Shown here: positions 15,101 through 27,100 of the stretch, piece after piece
Position numbering within the stretch: position 1 is the first letter of the stretch
Layout of the letters: every line of letters starts with the position of its first letter
Source: Lepisosteus oculatus
Lineage: Eukaryota; Chordata; Actinopteri; Semionotiformes; Lepisosteidae
Direction: 5' to 3'
Assembly: GCF_040954835.1 (NCBI RefSeq)
Contig: NC_090716.1
Coordinates: 8,448,775-8,512,774 of the forward strand
Length of the DNA stretch: 64,000 nt
Notes under the pieces: model-generated
What the model was told of the DNA's origin: nothing
Databases searched by the model: none
What the model saw: the letters and a program-made list of their open reading frames with translations, nothing else
Made by a program: the position numbers and the translations under genes

Positions 15101-18100
15101 ACTGTGATCAAAACCCCTACATGGCCTGAGGCAACTTAAAATGTGTTTTGATGGCAATGTGTGTTAAATGTTTGCTAATCAGCCTGCTCTTTTGCAAGTG
15201 TGGATATGGATATTCCTACCAACTTCAAACAGCCCTTTCAAATTTAAAGCTGCTGAAATGGAGAAAATACCCCCATCTTAAGAGTCCTTGAGCAACAGCA
15301 CTCAATTGCTTACCGAGAAATATAAAAGCTTTGTAGACAAGATTTTTTATAACAAGATTAGGAAGGTAAAACCCTTATAAACCCTTATAAAATTCCAGGC
15401 ATAGCCACTTTGTTAGGTGGCTGTAGGGACCGATTACAGCTTGCAGTGTAACATTTTCAGTGTCCATTCAGCTTAAGGAAGCTCAATGTCAATTGTATAA
15501 TCCTATACCTTTTGTATATATAAAAAAAAACTTTGTGGAATTAAAATGTTGGATCTTCGTTTCATGCGCTATGCACGTACACTAACGGAAGACTGCTCTT
15601 TTGTTTGTCTAGGTAAATCTTCGCTCCCCAGTGAACAATGAAACCTATCAAGAGCGTCTGACTCGTTTAGAAGGTGATAAGGAATCACTGGTTCTCCAGG
15701 TACATTTCCCAATACACAATGTGACCTCCCACACTAAAAAAAAATAAAATAAATGTGTGAGGTTTGAAAATAGGTTACAAATTTTGTTTTTGTATTTTGG
15801 TTCACCTTTCGTTTTTCACAGATATTGGATAATATTTTGTATGTTCAAATGACAGAGTCCTGTCAGATGTAAACAACAACCTAATATAATACAGTATGCG
15901 AGATGTCTAAAGTAGATGAGATGGGTGTTGGAGCCAATGTTTTACATACCGCATTGCACCTTCATTCAAGTACAGCAGCTGTAATTATCCTAGTTAAGAT
16001 AAACTGCAATGTGTTTTTTTAGAGATGTCCAATATCAATGTTTTGTTGTTCATAATATTTCTGGGGCGTAGGTAAGGTTATAGTTCCTGTAAACGGGATG
16101 ATTCACATATTTTGATCCATAATATATGTTCTTAGTCTTAACTTGTACTGGGGAAAAACAGAGTTGTCCTCACTCATGTTGCGGCTTGTTGAATTTGGAA
16201 GATCTCCAGAGTAATGCTAGCAGCCTGGTGCCAATACGTGGCTTTAATATACAGCCAAACATTCTTTCACCACTTCTGAAAAGCACAGATGATAGGTGAA
16301 ACTTTCCCCTGTGTTAAGTTACGGGGAAGGTGATTGGCTGGAGCTTTTTCAAAGGTGCTTTGCTTTCCCTCTTACCTGCCTTTTCATAGGTCAAAGACTA
16401 GAGGAACTTGAAACTTAAAAGGGAAAGGAACTATTCGTCATGGCTTAGTATGCTAATTTAATAAAACATTTAAAATAAAATGTGAATAAGTATGCACCTT
16501 TTTCTTAACGGTATTTAAAAAAACAATTTATGTATAACTATTAAAACAGAAAGTTAGATCAGTAAAACAAAAACTGCTGAGAAAGCAGACAAAGATCCAG
16601 CCTCAGCTGGTTGAATTAGCATATTTTGCAAGGCTGGGAGGTCAACAGAGGCTTCTGTGGGTGGGTTACAGGGAGGTTGAGACAAGCTCAAGTGATTGAG
16701 TGCAGCATGTTTGGCCTGGCAGGTTAGTGTGCTCACAGACCAGGTGGAGGCTCAAGGAGAGAAGATACGAGACCTGGAGACTTCACTAGATGAACACCAC
16801 CAAAAGCTTAACTCCACTGAAGAAATGCTGCAACAGGTAGGGGCTCAATCTTCCTAAACACTTCGAGGGAATGCTGAACAACTGAATAACCTTTAAGTAG
16901 AATAATTACTCGTATGAAAAGGTCTGTTTGTACTATTTCTAAAGTTTGCTCTTTTTTATAGTTCATGTGGAAGTGTAAAATACAAACTGAAAATGTTAGA
17001 ATGTGTGAAAATGACATTGTACATCTCAGTGGCTTTTATACTATACAGTATGTGCAAAGAAATGAATGAACCAGCCTTTTGCTTGTATGCTTTGTTTACT
17101 TTGGTTGGTTTGTTCTCTTTCCAAAGGTGCTCAGTGCTTAAACAGGGTGTGGTTTTATTCAGAGTACTAGTTATCCTTTTACAGAGGATTTCAGCTTTAC
17201 AATGCATTTGCCAGAAATACACATGTACCGTAGAGAAACAGGAGTTCAACTATTGAATATTAATGAAAGCTTTTCACAAACATGTGAGTTTTATTTGAAT
17301 CATGGGTGTTGAGAAATCTGCCTGTAAGTCTCTTTGTAGAGACTGTAAAATAGTTTATCCCCAGTTCATTCTTTAGATAGATAGATACTTTATTGATCCC
17401 GTGAGGGAAATTGCAGTGCTACATCAGCTTTACACAGACAACAAAGCCACAGTGTAACAAATGATACAATAATAATAAAAATAATACAATACATACAATC
17501 CAATCAGTGCAGTGAGGGGAGCACTAAAAGAGTTACTCACAGTCCGGACACACAAAGAACAAACTAGAACAGAACAGTACGCAGAAAAATCGTATCACAC
17601 ATATGAATATAAATTTAGATGTAAATATAGAGATAGATATAAATATAAATGTATTGCACAGGTCCCTGGCATATATTGCACAAAAAATGGTTGTAAACGG
17701 GAAAAGAAAAGAAAGAGAACAGATGTAGCAGTAGATGCGTTCAGTCCAGAAACAGGTCACTGTCAATGTTGCCTCTGCCCAGATGCAAGGTGGATGCGTT
17801 GTACAGTCTTATGGCAGAAGGCAAGAATGACCTCCTGTAGCGTTCCCTGTCGCACCATGGATGAATCAGTCTATTGCAGAATATGCTCTTCATTTCTAAA
17901 AGCCTGTCATAGAGAGGATGGGAGATGTTGTCCATGATGACCTCTAGTTTGGACACAATTCTCCTCTCAGCCACTACCTCCAAGGGGTCCAGGTCAGACC
18001 CAATGACAGAGCTTGCTCTCCTGATGAGCTTGTTCTTGTTCGTGTTTCTTTTGTGTACTCTATCGGACATCATGTGGATTTCAGATGTTTGCATACCATA

Positions 18101-21100
18101 TTCAAATAACCTGAACGGTGTTTGAGTCCGTTATGTAAAGAGGTTTCCATTCCTAGTTTTGCATATTGTTGATTGCTGCATGGGCAGTAAAGCGGTACAG
18201 TGGCTAGCATTGCTGCCTTACAGTGCTGGGGCCCCGGGTTCAATTCCGAACCTGTGGTGGTATGTGTGTGGAGTTTGTATGTTCTCCCTTTGTTATGGTG
18301 GGGTTCTTCCAGGGGCTCCGGTTTCTTCTGCTGGTAGATTAATTGGCTTTTGGGAACATTTTGGGAACAAGCATGAGTGTGTCCGTGTTTATGTCTATCT
18401 GCCCAGCCCTGCTTGTACCCTGCCTGTTGATTACCAGGGTAGGCTCTGGCTACCCACGATCCTGAACTTGGAGAAGTGGTTAGAAAATGGAAGGATGGGT
18501 TGCAGCATGGATATGAATTCACAAAAACTTAGAAAGTTAAAAAGATACAATAGCTCAGGAAACGGAATTCAGCAGTTAAATTATATTCTAGTTGTTGAAA
18601 GTAAGGTAGAAGCTTAAGGGAAATTCAGGAAAAACGGTTTTGCTTCAGTATGGACATAAAGGAGGTGAAGCTTTTCTATTGGCAAAGAGGTCCAGAGTAA
18701 TGATGCCACACATTTCAAGGCAAATATCTACTCTTGATCCTTTAGAGGACCTACAGTAACTGTTCCCTGTAGCTCTAATCGTATACAGAAGATCAACATG
18801 TTGCTTGAAGTTGCGGTCTGATCAGTATTTTTCTGGTGTGTAGCCTTCTAATGCCACATCTGAGGAGCCAATAAATTGATTGAATTCTTCAAGCTATTCC
18901 CTACAGTACATTATGCAATGTGCCATTATGCACAGTATTGCCTCCATTTTAATAAACATAATTTAAAAGACCTCTGTTAGTGGGAATTAATGTGTTTTTG
19001 GGCTTTATCAGAAATTAATGTGACCAAGTCATACAACATTGTCAAATATTTACTTTAATATTAAATGCAGCAGCTCACCTCAGGAATTTGTTTCATGTTC
19101 ATGTGAAATGCTGTGGTCATTCTGCAAGGTCCCTTAAGAATTAAGTTTGTGAAGCAAACAAAGCACATGAAATGAATCTGGACTGGTCTGTCTGACAATT
19201 CCGGTTAAGTCCACAACAAAGCAGAATGTTTCCATGTTAGGAGATAAAAGAGGTTTCCATTTAAAGTGATATTTACCTTATGTCTCCTCATATAAACCTA
19301 AAAGAGTGTTTACATGCAAACAAATCATGCTTGGGCAACATTCCTCTTCCTGCATTCTTTCATTAATTTTCCATTCTCAGAAGCTTATCAGATCTTATTT
19401 TTTTCCTCTGCTTAAATGTCTGCAATTTAGGCCATTCCTATGGAGATTCTGGTTTTAGCACTAACGAATATGGTTTTACTCAATCAGTTCATTTACTGGC
19501 TGCCAAGTAGGTCTGCATTAGAGATGCAAACTCAGATTAAGTAGTGAAAGAGAGGCTAATGAAATTGCCTAACTTCTTATTGGGTACAGTTGTCTTATGT
19601 TTGTAGGGCCACATTCTGTTTGAGCTCCATTCTTTGCAGCAACAATACGTCTAAAGTTAAAGATAAAGCACTTCATTTCCAAATTTGAAAATACTTTTTT
19701 TTTAAATTAAGGAACAAAAATGTTTTGTATTTGAAAGTATTTACGGGCAGGTCAAGCAACAGTCTTTTGTAAACTTCACATTTCTGAAATGTGGATTCTT
19801 AAACTTTCTCAATGTCTGAGGTATTTATTGAATTTCCTGTGCTCTACAGTTAGGTAGAGTTAGTTTTATCTTTTTTTGTTGTTGAAATTCTGAATTCCAG
19901 AAGTTAAGTCTTAAAGCATCTTCTAAATTTGAGATTGGTTACAAAGAAATCTACAAATTCACTGTTCAAACACAATATACATGAAGCACAGTACAATCAC
20001 AGACATTCATTATATATCTCCATTTCCCTACAAGATGTATTTTTTAAGAAGTACCAAAAAAGTCATCCTTTTTCAAAATGTTTTCTTTTTTTCCCAAAAA
20101 TATTTTCAATTTCAGCTTTTGAACTTTTTCCATTGAATGTAGTCAGGCATAAAACTATTTATGTCACTTCCTTTAGGCTTCTTCTTTGGTTTCAGGATTA
20201 ATTAGGATCCTGTTGTTCTGAATTCTTGCTAAAAATATATCTTAGAAGATTCTTATACTGCGATAAACTACAAAATGTAAGCAAATTTAATGGAAATATT
20301 TCCAGTTGTTTTGATTAGGAAATCATTGTAATGATAGTTTCATTAGATTTATATCCAAGGGATCACAATTACATTTTTGCCTATATAACCACAGTCCAGC
20401 ATTTGATTAAAGGCACCATTAAGATTCTGCCTACCATGCCCAACTGGACAGGTAAATAAATACCAGTCTTTGTGAAAGTTTCCATTCCAAAAACACAGGA
20501 GCGCACAACCAACGTTCCATTTGTTTCTCTACCCTTTAAACAAAACAAGCCTGAAAGCTTTAATTCTTTGTCAGCGACAGTTCCAAGCAATGAGAATTAG
20601 GGTACAGGTTTCTACAATAGTTGAGTAAAAGGATTACCATTATTTTCCATAGACTGGAAAACACAGTAGGATTTACCTTCCAGACTCAATGCACAGAGAC
20701 AATTTAAGTAAAACTTAAGATTGAAAAGGCCAGTCATTAATTAATTAAAAGAACTATTGCTAGTATATAAAATGATTAACAGGATCAGTATAGCTGTGGT
20801 CTAAGAAACAGCTAGGATTTGCAGAAGTGCCATACAGCCAAGTTTCAGATCCCCTTTAGTCATTGTTAGTCACTAATGGCACATTGGACATTTTCATTTT
20901 AAAAGAGATGATTATAAAGGTTACAGGCATGGAGATCTTTCAGGCTTTTCCTCTCAGTTTTGTAAATTGATTTTTTTGGCTTTTAGTTTGTGTAGTTCCC
21001 AGCCCTTGAGGTTGAAAGGATTTGGCTGAGGACAAGTTCCTGAAGGTGTGAAAAAGTGTGGGTTGTTTGTATTAAAAACAAGTGCTGATCTACTGGGGAA

Positions 21101-24100
21101 AAGATGAAGAAAAAGCACATGTGATTAGACCTTGTCCAAGCATAGAAGAAAAAAGAAACGTTGCCTAAAATACAGGAGAAAACAATAGCTCTTCTTGTAG
21201 GAGCTTCTGCTTTCTTGATGGAAAATAAAAGGTCACATGCTCATGTACAATAGTGGAAAGTGGTTAGTAGATAACTTAGCAATTAGTCCTAATCTACTTT
21301 TAGTACCAGTATCGGTTGAATCAATTATTTTACAAGCACCTAAATTATTTTAACTTTGTGGATAGAGTACAATGTACACAATATTTTATTTTTTTTAAAT
21401 AGTTAAGATTATGAAGCAAAAGGAACATGGTACTTCTGCTATAACTGAATCTTTCTCACAATTTGTTTTAGCTCAGAAAGGTTGTGTGCCTCAGAAGGAA
21501 GTGTGCAAATGCACTCTAGCTTGGTTGTTTGCATGTCAGACAGCGACAGTGAAAATATAAATAGAGTCCATAGCAGTTTATATTTAGAAGTTGTGGATCC
21601 TAGATGAAAGGTTTGTTTGATAGACTTTGTACTCTGCGGAGGAAGACATTGAAATGTTTTGTCTCACGTGGTAGGAGTTGCTGAGCAGAACGTCCCTGGA
21701 AACTCAGAAATTGGATCTTATGGATGAAGTTTCATATCTGAAACTGAAACTAGTTGGAATGGAGAAGGAACAGAATGGCTGTGAGGACAAACAGCACAAA
21801 GCTGAGGTATGTTGTACAGTGAATTCCCTTCGAGAAAAGGATTCATGAGAACGAAACTATAATCTCAGTGGCTAGACTGTAAGACAAACAAAACCGTGAA
21901 GGAGCTCAGAATTTCAAAGAAAGACAATGAAAAGGTGTTTTACATTTCATTTATGAAAGTTTTTAAATTTGCAGTTTTTCCACAAACGTCCAAAATCCTG
22001 TTAAACAAGTTGCGGCGTTGTGATCCCTTACACTCTATCATAGATTCCTTTTGTAAGTTAAAACCAGTTTGGAATGACAGGAGTGTTCACAAAAATAACA
22101 TTCCGTTGGTAGCAGGTGACATTTAGGCAGCTGGGAATTCTGACCCCGTTACCAGACGGTTTTTCATTTTCTTGGAATTATGCTTCTGTTTGTGTGAACA
22201 TTAAATGCATATACCACACCCAAAGCAAACATTTAGTTTGCACAGATGTTGATTTTCAGTTGAAGCTCAAGACTTAATACTAGTTCAGAACATTTACTTG
22301 TACACCAAGTAAACATTTAAAAAGAAAAATCTAAATTGAACACTGGCTTTGTTGCCAAGTATGAAAAGTTCAAATGAATTAAAAAAAATGTAATGGACCT
22401 ATGTAAGCTTCCTATGTCATTAAATATTTAATCTTCACATTAACAAAAGGTTTTAGTCCCAGTTCATTTTTATGAGCCATTTAGTAATTAGGCTGGGTGT
22501 GTTACAGGTATATGTCAACCTTTAAAAGGTGCTGTTTCTTAAATTACAGCCACCTCTCAATACAGGGGCCTTTGATGTCCTGCAAATCACAGTCAGATCA
22601 ATTACTAACTGCCAAGGGTCAGTTAGCTACCATAAAACACATTCTCAAAGGGGTCCAAAAGCTTGACTTTGCTGGCTCTAACCAGACTGCTGCTCATGGT
22701 ACACATGGCCACACACAGGAATTCTTCCTGACTCATCACTTGTCAGACAGGATCTCTTCTGTCTGCAAGTCAATATCCTGACATTAATCACGTCCCATTC
22801 ATACACTGCGTGACAAAGCGTAGGCTGTAATCTAGCCAATCATTCTTAACGTGAAGGTCTGCAGAAATCACAGGGCAGGTCCAAATCATGACCCTTTTAG
22901 GTCATAATCTAAACACGAGCACTTTTAAAAGCGTTTTAAATAGGGGACAGTAGTGGTATGGAGGTCAACTGCCTCTCAGCTCTACAGTCTATTCTGTGAC
23001 TTTACATGGATTTTCTCTGGGTGCTTCAGTTTCCTTCCACATGCTAAGCTTGGTTGGTATGTAGTTCAGTTGTCTAGCTACTTCATAAGGAACAGAAGTA
23101 GGTCTCTTCATCCCATTCTAGAGTAGATCTACAGCAAGGCAAAGTGGTTAATTAAAACAATTTCCATTAATTTCAAGTGCTTTATATTGTGATGGCTCAT
23201 GTATTGTCCATTTAATTCTTATTTTACAAGGCTAATGCATTACTGGTTCGACTTTCGGCTGCTTGAAAAGGCACTCGTATAATTATTTGGAAATTTACAT
23301 TGCTTCTTTACACCTGGGCAGTAGGAGGGGAAGCATTTGGATTGCCTCACTTATGAGCATAGAAAGCAGTCACTTGAAGCTTTTTGTGTTTACTGAAAGG
23401 AGTATGGATTCACAGCAGAGAAATGAATCACTTTCCAGGAGCTGAATGGTTATCTGCCTGTCTTGCAGATTAACTCAAACCACACCATACAGTTTGGCTT
23501 GCTTTAGTAATATTAATTGTTAAAGAATGATTTAATCAAAGGATGGCAGACCAAGATCCTAAAAGACCCATCGTCCAGCAGGCTTTGAAAGTCACTTTAC
23601 TTTAATTTCTAAACATTTAGGACTATTTCATTTAGGCAAATGAATCAGCCGGGTCAACTGTAATGTAATGTAATGTTTCTTTATTAGCCCTATACAATTT
23701 CTTGCATTAGGAATTCGTCTTTTCGCATACCCCAGCTTTTCTCCATGGAGACACAGACACACAGACAGGGAGAGAAGCTTGGGGTCAGAGCGCAGGGTCA
23801 GACATTGTATGGCGCCCCTGGAGCATTTAGGGTTAAGGGCCTTGCTCAGGGGCCCAACGGAGTAGGATTCCTCTGCCGGCCGCGGGATTTGAACCGGCAA
23901 CCTTCCAGTCACAGGCACAGATCCTTAACCACAGAGCCACCGCTCCACCCAACTGGAGATTATTTGAAATGTAAATGCCAATGCACCATAGCTCTCAAGA
24001 ACCACAACTGGTCACCCATAACTTAAATCCATTAATGAACTAAATGTTTCAAAAACCACATCTTCTAAATTTCCCCTGGGGAGAGAGATGGATTGATAAG

Positions 24101-27100
24101 TAACTGTGGGAACTGCCAGATTAAGAAATCTGGCAATTCTGAAATGACAATGAGAAATTAAGATAGGATGGTACTCATTACCATATAAAAATGCAAGGTC
24201 CAGGGATATTTAGAGAGCAATGACTAATATTCAGGTTAATAAAACAGATTTGAGATTTTTTTTCTGAGCAATATGCAGTACATGTAAAATGAAACAAAAT
24301 GAGAATAAGTTTTACAGACAGAAAAGGACAGGATCAAGATTTATATTCCAACATACTGTATCTTTGTTTTAAATTTCCATAGAGAGGACTAAGTCAGGAA
24401 CAGTGTGCAGAAATGAAATCATAGAATAGAGGAAAATGTTACGTCTGCTCTTTTTTAAGGGGATGGTTATAATTTGAGATCTTTCCATGCAACCTGCAAT
24501 GACGTTTTAACATCTGCATTTTTAAATAGGGCAGAATAATTGATATTTGTTTTTTTTTCTGCTACATAAAAGTACTAAAGTGCTTATTTGTCAAATAAGG
24601 TCATTGTTCCTCTTGCGACCTACAGTATATAACTGGACTTCCACTCAGCCCAGTCTGCACCGGTCGGCAATCACTAGTCCCCCACACTGCACGTGGCAGC
24701 TGTACTCCTCATCAGTGATCGGATTGACAAAAATGAGTTTCAAACATTCCAAAGAGCACTTTCACTCAGGAAAACCGCCATGGCTTGTTATTGCTAGCCC
24801 TTATTTCTATTTTTAGAAGAAAGCCATGTTCATGAACAAGTTTCACAACAAAAGGATATTCTGCACATGTCTTTGTCGCTCTGCTTGAGGAGTCTCAAAG
24901 CCAATTCCCTCCACACCTGGTGTCATCTAGTTTTAATTCCATCCCAAGTAGTCAGTTGAATAACCTACTTTTCTTAGACGTGAGTTTTTCTTAATGCGTT
25001 ACACATTTTATTACTCAAAGCATTCTCTTCATTAAATGGCAGAGTTACATCTAAAACACCCCAGAGCCTGGTTAGAACTATTATACAAATTAATTTAACT
25101 AGATTAGGAGTGTAACAGAGCTTTTAAAGAACAAAAACAAAAAGACACTATGCCCTGCATGAAGTAAGAACAAGACCCCCGTCCTAGTTCCTGAATGTGG
25201 AGAGTGGGTGTTGTACATTTAATAATTACAAAGCAATATCCGAAAACTCCGCCTGGAGCGATTAGTAATATTTATAGTAAAACGCTGCCACTTTCTTTTT
25301 ACCCTCCACGATGTTGCAATGAGTCAAGAGTCATTTGTGTTGTGGCCAGCATTAAACATATCAGTAAAAACACTGGCAAATATCTGTTTTTCTGTGATAG
25401 TATGGCATTTGATTTTAAAGCCCCTGTGGGATCTTTTAACTCCCAAGCATTCATAACTTCAGATGTTTTTTTTCAGCTGATCCCATTCCATTAAGCTCCA
25501 TCCCGATGGGGCCCAGCCGTGAGATCTCTGCTAAATCTTTGCTGCCCTGAAATTAACCCTGCAAAGTAAACCTGGCAACTGTACAAACAATGTCACTTGG
25601 GCTGCCCTCCAACATATCTTGAATGGAAATAAAAAGTTACTAATCTGTTTTAGTAGTCTTCAAATTCACCTCTGTCCAGGGATCACAGATACACAGTCTA
25701 TGTTGGTCAGAAAAGTAAAGATTATATCCACCTAAGCAGTACATTTTTATCAGTTTACACTACTCAATAAAACTTAATTTTAGTTTTAATGTTTATTATA
25801 TGCAATTTCACAGTATTTGGGAACAGATCTTTTACCACCAGATACTATTAGAGATTGTCGTAATACTTCAAAATGGTTCCGATTTTACCTTTGTTAACAG
25901 GATATAAGTTGAACTGATCAGAACTAATTTTTCAGTTTCATTTGATTCCTGTTTTTCCCCTGTTTCACTTTTTTTTTTTTATCTTTACCCGTCTGTCTGT
26001 CTCTCTCCTTCAGTGTGTAGTAAATCTGATTAGTGAGCTACAGGAGCAGATGTGTAAGTTTCAGCAGGAGATCAATACGAGAATCCAGGAGAAAAAGGCA
26101 CTGGAAAATAATCCTGATACTAAAGCTAAGGAACCACACCACAGCACAGACACAAACTTAGGCAGCTCAAACACTGAAGACTGCTGTCGCTGTAGAGGAG
26201 AGAATGTAGGCAAATCTTTGTGCACGAACAGATGCACGCCCTGCTTGACCTAACCACTTAAGAGTCCTGTTCAAATAACTTTTCTCTTTTGGAAGATCTG
26301 CGTTCTCATACTAATAGCCTATCTGGAGTGCCTAAATAATATGTGATCACCAGGATTCTGAATAAATTGAAAAGCAATCACTTATTACCTGACATATTAT
26401 TTAGGTATCCCATTCCCACCCCCACCCCCAAAACAATCTCACTTAAGCCTTAGGATATTTGCATGTACAGTATGTTATGGGCTTATATGTGAAATCTGGT
26501 CATTTTCCGTGGGCTTTCCTTCAATAATGAGATGGCTCAAAGATCTGATAGTACTGCACTGATGAAACATTTGACCCTTGAGGAGAAACATCACCCAACA
26601 CGTGCAGTGCTAGTTTTGCACACTTTAAAACTGCTTCAGAAAAATAAAAGCCAAGTAGAGAATGATTACAGCATGACTGAAATCTACTATAAGAAATTCA
26701 AATGCTGTAAAACGGACACAGCCGTGAAGTCTCACTCATCAGTTTTCTAGTTTTTTAAGAGAATTTTGAGCCATCACTCATGGGCATGGGCAACATAACT
26801 CATTGTCTGTCGGTATTAGGTTTAATGAAGTTAAAAATTTTACACCGTTTCCTAGATGATTTTTGGGAGTGGATCTTCAAGAAATACTGCAAGTACTACT
26901 TCTGCTGGAATTCCACACATCTTTATCAACCTGGCTCCAGTCTGGAGTACGTGGTATTTGAAGTTTCCCCCCTAAGCCAGGATTGAAATTGATAGCCAAT
27001 ACCCAACTTTTTTCAACGAGAATACATACATTAAAGAAAAGTACATTTTCAGCAAAACTTCCGTTACTCATACAAGTGGTGCTTATTACCACAAAGTCTC

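Larger units (their letters stand above)
5459..15612 (+). other. PPFIBP2 intron 2 (10.2 kb)
   Basis: This is the largest intron. Contents recognised: a degenerate SINE on the minus strand (8846-9057), a tRNA-like SINE (12731-12870) and a fuller SINE (13324-13670). Poly-T runs occur near 7032-7044 and 10490-10500. The remainder is AT-rich without an exon or RNA gene that I can support. The 79-96 codon open frames here look like chance. Confidence 0.6.
16837..21674 (+). other. PPFIBP2 intron 4 with LINE and SINE
   Basis: The intron holds a truncated non-LTR retrotransposon on the minus strand (17374 to about 18110) and a plus-strand SINE (18190-18499). No exon or RNA gene was seen in the rest. 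The frames at 16993-17256 and 19929-20201 show no recognisable product. Confidence 0.6.
21807..26013 (+). other. PPFIBP2 intron 5
   Basis: A degenerate SINE fragment lies near 22943-23080 and a fairly intact minus-strand tRNA-derived SINE at 23655-23950. The stretch 22520-22860 is less AT-rich but carries no splice-compatible frame that I recognise. No other feature was seen. Confidence 0.55.

Noticed and set aside
17512..17937. 141-codon plus-strand frame
   Set aside because: It is antisense to the LINE 3' end and RT fragment, so it is a shadow of the mobile element.
18070..18617. 150- and 152-codon frames on both strands
   Set aside because: They are translations through a SINE; its pol III head explains the sequence.
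23745..24026. 93-codon frame, GC-richer than its surroundings
   Set aside because: Antisense translation of the SINE at 23655-23950.
26532..26750. 72-codon Lys-rich frame considered as another liprin coiled-coil exon
   Set aside because: No acceptor/donor pair in the right phase and no similarity to liprin-betas.
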